From contig JAPTHN010000011.1 of assembly GCA_026936325.1 (NCBI GenBank), positions 35,560,629 through 35,624,628 on the forward strand: a DNA stretch of 64,000 nucleotides. Reading direction: 5' to 3'. This DNA comes from Platynereis dumerilii (Eukaryota; Annelida; Polychaeta; Phyllodocida; Nereididae). Each line of letters begins with the position of its first letter. Positions within the stretch are counted from its first letter, which is position 1. The notes under the pieces were generated by a model. It searched no databases and was not told the origin of the DNA. It saw nothing but the letters and a program-made list of their open reading frames with translations. Shown piece after piece: positions 60,261 through 64,000 of the stretch. The position numbers and the translations under genes were made by a program.

Positions 60261-60938
60261 TTGCTTCAGGAAGAAACATTGACATGTTGCACATTTAAAG
60301 CAAAACCAGAGCCCGAAATTTCTGTACTTTGACTTTAGGGGTGACCATTAGATGAGGTGCATTCCACAACGAGAAATTATTTATTTAACGACAATGGTAA
60401 CAGCAGCAATTATTGTTTATTTTGACTGGCAACGTCTTCAAATATTTGTTTCCATTAAAAACAACACCATGTTAACAAATACCTAAACCATACATTATTT
60501 ATTTCAAGACTGCCCTGAAAAATTGCCTTTGGCAAGGAATAAAGACACACGTAATGAAAATATTTTGCAGTAAAAATGGTTAAGTTTAGGATACCCTTGT
60601 CTGTTGTAGTCAAGGCATTGCTATGCTGTCATAATCATCTAGAGTGTGGACTACTCCACCAAATTTGTGCATTCATGACCTCAAATTTACTTGGGGATAG
60701 TGAAACATAATGTGTAAGCAGAGACCATGCTTTCAAGAAAGACTTACCATCCCTCACTACCTCAACAATAGCATTATAGCAAAGGATAACAGGTTTGTTG
60801 CCATGTTTGATTAAAGAAGGCATACTTGGAATCAAAGGAGCCTGGCATTGAAAGGCTTTTCTCTTTATCCAAGTCTGATTTTGCGTATTAACAATCCATT
60901 GATTTTGGTAATTAACCATAATCAAGGGTGGCACAATA

Positions 60939-61210
60939 TCATGTCAGTACTGTAAATAAGAGCCAAGGAACTTTCTTCTTTAGCATTGAGTGGGTAACTT
61001 CAAAGTAACATTGCCATTCATCTGGTTGACAAAAGTGTCCTTCCTTTCTGTATCGGCATAAAGTCGTCACTAAGACATCAGTCAACTGATACAATTCCAT
61101 CGATATTTCCACATTTCTGCAAAGCTCCTTTTCAGTATTTCTTTTATTTCTTCTTCGTAGCCATTCCACATTTTTGCCAATTGTTGATAAGGTCTGACAA
61201 CAAGAGGAAA
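60939..61210 (-). pseudogene. Unidentified repeated frame, copy 5
   Basis: A minus-strand frame of 76 codons with 'NKRNTEKELCRNVEISMELY' and then 'CRYRKEGHFCQPDEWQCYF'. Corresponds to 56130-56400. Function unknown. Confidence 0.35.
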
Positions 61211-61796
61211 AGACCCTGGGAAATACAGAGAGGAAAACAGTATTTGATTGATGTGACTCAATCTGCAGGAACTCTAAAATTCTTGTAAGAGTATCTACTT
61301 TTCATTAAAGTCATTGCATGGTGTGAAAGTGGTCTGGAACGGAATTTCAAGGTGGATGTATGAAGGTGAATAGCACAGCGGTCTGTGAGAGTAGTCTGTG
61401 AGTATAGTAGCAAATGCACTCCAAGAAACAGTGCAAATATAAAGTCCACTGTCTTCAACTGATTTGCAATTTAAATATACAGCATTTCAAACCATTTTTC
61501 CAACTTTGTAATCTAGGAAGAAGATACTGTCACTCACTTTAGTCCAGAGGAAGTTGAAATTGTTGCTAACTTTAGTCCAGAGGTGACTCTCAGAAAGGGT
61601 ATAATTATATAATAATTTCCTTGTATGGAGAAAAGTTACATTCTGTAGAGACATTCTGAGCTATTCTTTGTTCTAAAAGAGTTACTGCTTGACCTTGTAC
61701 TAGAACAAAGACAAATTTCTGCAAAGGTTTGATCACTTGGTAAGATTTAAAGTCATATCTGTCCAGTTATTTACACATCAGTTCATTTTCAATATG

Positions 61797-62092
61797 CTAG
61801 ATAGATAGATAGATAAATTTCTTTTACATCGACAGTAAAAACAAGAAACATCAAAGCTGTTAGTCAATTTTAAAAATAACAAAACAATAAAATCAGCAAA
61901 TAACAAAGGAATAACAAGGTATAATCATAATCATTAAAAACAAAACATAGAGCACTGGCATTGTGATCCTTCCCATAATTTCAACATTATCTTAAAAGCA
62001 TTAAAATCAGTACATTTCTTAATATCATACGGTAAAAAATTCCAAACGTGATCACCATGGTAAGAAATGTGTTTTGCCATATCTCATGGTTT
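61797..62092 (-). mobile_element. LINE 3' fragment inserted in block C
   Basis: The tagatagata tail at 61797 is the reversed 3' end. On the minus strand the frame reads 'YHGDHVWNFLPYDIKKCTDF', then 'FKIMLKLWEG', followed by a stop. This is a typical LINE C-terminus ('WN.LP.DI...F..FK'). Block B runs uninterrupted at this place (ttcattttcaa then gctgtcag, about 57292), so the insertion is later than the B/C duplication. Confidence 0.8.
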
Positions 62093-62429
62093 TAAAAGCT
62101 GTCAGCCCAAGCTGAAAACTGGGATAATTTATTAAAATAGAAATTAGAGAGGCATTTCCGTTGATAGTGTCGTTTTCAAGAAACAGAGGTAAGCATGTTA
62201 ATTCTTCGTCAGTGTTAAGTCTGTAAAAGTGACTTGCCTTGTGTTGATTGTGTGGTTTCTTGCCACATCAAAGAACGGCGCCCATAGTTTCCAATACTGT
62301 AGCTTCAGGTTTGCAGTTTTCAGTGACCATTCTACTTAGGCAACTCAATAGAATGCTGCTTTCTTAATAAACTTTACAGTAATAAAAAATAACTTATTAA
62401 ATGACATCAGGAAAGTCTTGGAATATGTC

Positions 62430-62900
62430 TCCTAATTCAAGACATCCAACTTAAAGGAAGCCATTTTCAATTTTCTCTCAAAAGCCAACATAGTTATCAA
62501 AGATGGCATATGTGTCTGTAAGGTCTACAGTTACATCACAGCAGAGGCAAGCCGCAAAGCGAACTCGCCTAGGCTAGCTCAGCTAATTGCAGAAGAAGTC
62601 CAAACTGACGAGCAATGGTGCAGCATGAAGCACAGCATAATGCACCTCTTGCTTCAAGAAATAGCCCACCAATGTCCTGCCTTTCATGAAAAGCTCAAGG
62701 CTTCCGAGGGTAAAGAACTGATTGAGGACACTGGTCATGAGTACTGGCGCAGGGGAGGTCAGGCACTGGGTTAAACATGTTGGGAAGGCTTCTTGAAACC
62801 CTCAAAGAGAACATGCCTAATACCTCCCAAACCGTGGGAATGCCTCAGGCCCAATATAGACCCAAACAATTGGAATACACCCGATACCCGCTGTAATAAT
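62430..62900 (+). pseudogene. NADAR-domain (YbiA/DUF1768) gene remnant, copy C
   Basis: Here the middle and later parts share one frame: 'ANSPRLAQLIAEEVQTDEQW', 'MKHSIMHLLLQE' and 'PAFHEKLKASEGKELIEDTG'. The frame then changes just before the terminal G.N.LG motif and hits a stop near 62775. The DNA beyond still encodes the motif in another frame. Copy B keeps that end in frame but is broken earlier, so the two lost function by different changes. No upstream exon was recognised. The conserved W-...-HEY-(W/L)G motif supports the family assignment. Confidence 0.65.
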
Positions 62901-62954
62901 GTGATGCGGTAAATTGTGCATGGACACCTAGTGAGCTGAGTTGTAGAGAGATTA

Positions 62955-63132
62955 CAGTTGATTTCATAATTGTAGACATTAAGACTGAATGTGAATTTTC
63001 TTCGAGGACATGTATTCTATTTCGAAAAGTGACATCAAAAAAAATTATGACATCACTTTTCCCAATAGAATAACATGTCCTAGAAAATAAATTCTGACTC
63101 AGTCTTAGTGTCTACGAATATACAATCATCTG
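62955..63132. mobile_element. M1 fold-back miniature element in block C
   Basis: Partner of 58176-58352, with ends 'cagttgatttcataa' and 'tacaatcatctg' and TA flanks. Confidence 0.75.
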
Positions 63133-63357
63133 TAGCTTATGCCTGAATAACATAAGCTCTCGACCTTCTGACTGTCTCATTTTAATGCGTTCGGGTCTCA
63201 TCATAACATGACAAGATGTTGCAAATGCGTCATTAATGCAAATCGTTGGTGACAGTCCTGATGTTCACATTCTGAATTGAATTTCATAAACTCTCGTGAG
63301 AGTAAATCTGGGTTCTCATATTATGACATATATACATGTCTTGAAAACTAACATAAC

Positions 63358-63615
63358 CAGTGATGGAAATGGGGGGGAGCTCGGGGGAGCTGAGCTCCCT
63401 TGACCGAAAAACGGGGAGCTGTAGCAGGGTACAGCTCCCCCTATGACCAGTGTTGAAATTACAATTATCATGTTACTTTTTCAGTCATTGTGGTATTTTT
63501 AGCCAAAATTATGCTCTGGTGAAATAATTCTTTCCCTCTTGAAAATTTGGAATGGCGAGTTGCTGCCGCAAGAACCGAAAGCTCCCTCGACGAAGATTTT
63601 CCATTTCCATCACTG
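63358..63615. mobile_element. hAT-like miniature element (family M2), exact duplication
   Basis: Ends cagtgatggaaatgg and ccatttccatcactg. The octamer aacataac is repeated exactly on both sides (63350-63357, 63616-63623). Block B has the single unoccupied sequence at about 58565 (gaaaacataatatcac). A longer relative is at 25646-25986. Confidence 0.85.
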
Positions 63616-63768
63616 AACATAACATCACTAATGCCCATCGGAATATCTTGTTACCTCGTTATAAATCATAAGTGAAAATCTGAGCTTGGTTAGAATGATA
63701 AAATGACCTAGCATTGCATAACAAACAAATTCTGCTACTTAAATCGAGCAAATGATTTAGCTGCCATG

Positions 63769-64000
63769 GATTTCAACTTCAACTTCAACTTAAATCATTT
63801 ATTAGCTCTTTACATCTGCGAGTATTACCGTTCATACAAAAGAGATTATTTTACTAAATTGAGCAGGGTGACCACTCTATGATGCCAAGGCATCGCTGTC
63901 GAGTGGCCATCCTATTGATATGAGAATAGTTGTTGGTGCCGGCCGGAACATCAGATGGACAGTGGTGAAGGTTGATGTTAATGGATTTATCCATTTTTCA
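63769..64000 (-). mobile_element. Retroposon 3' end with (cttcaa)n tail, running off the window
   Basis: Block C is cut at 'gccatggattt' and followed by 'caacttcaacttcaac', the reverse of a gttgaa-repeat tail. An AATAAA-like hexamer precedes that tail on the minus strand (aataaatgattta). The body continues past 64000. Frames are broken, and whether it is a LINE or a SINE cannot be said. Confidence 0.5.

Larger units (their letters stand above)
59621..63768 (+). repeat. Duplicated block C
   Basis: Tandem partner of block B, very similar between 57000-58740 (B) and 61500-63770 (C). C carries two insertions absent from B: a LINE at about 61797-62092 and a hAT miniature at 63358-63615. It ends at about 63768, where a further element interrupts it. 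Confidence 0.75.

Overview
This is AT-rich eukaryotic DNA with no recognisable intact host gene. Its tRNA-derived SINEs, CR1/L2-like LINE tails, many hAT- and TA-type miniature transposons, fold-back elements and spliced transposase gene point to a marine invertebrate, possibly an echinoderm or hemichordate. That assignment is a guess from repeat style, not a species call. Almost every short open frame in the window is a chance frame inside a repeat.

The main discovery is a DNA transposon of about 12 kb at 29692-41669. It has 25-bp terminal inverted repeats (24 of 25 bases match) and a perfect 8-bp target duplication (ctattctt). Related copies of its target site without the insertion lie at about 23130 and 26062. 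Inside is a Merlin (IS1016/IS1595-type) transposase gene, apparently intact, in three exons at 35437-37163 (297 aa, DDE residues present). It is flanked by two minisatellite arrays of about 3.3-3.6 kb. The arrays share one unit of about 78-83 bp and lie in opposite orientations, so the transposon is a giant imperfect palindrome around its gene. The transposon itself contains a 1.6-kb hAT-like element in the left array, a SINE in the first transposase intron and another SINE in the right array.

Layout: 1-7.4 kb holds small palindromes and nested fold-back elements. 7.4-12.9 kb holds pieces of a dispersed low-copy unit with several miniature elements. 12.97-16.37 kb is a 3.4-kb element with inverted ends of about 0.4 kb, and a second inverted-repeat element lies inside it. 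17.5-19.0 kb is a fold-back element built of TCAC-rich short repeats. 19.4-29.7 kb is a series of duplicated units of about 1.1-1.5 kb, interrupted by a mariner-like element, hAT miniatures, SINEs and a LINE. 29.7-41.7 kb is the Merlin element. 41.7-64 kb contains three diverged copies of a large segment (A about 43.0-50.3 kb, B about 55.0-59.6 kb, C about 59.6-63.8 kb).

The younger copies B and C each carry a decayed gene fragment with the C-terminal part of a NADAR (YbiA/DUF1768) domain. The two are broken at different places, so the gene was probably less damaged when the segment duplicated. Several insertions occur in only one copy (a LINE at about 61.8 kb, a hAT miniature at 63.36 kb), which gives a relative order of events. 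No rRNA gene, CRISPR array or functional tRNA gene was seen.
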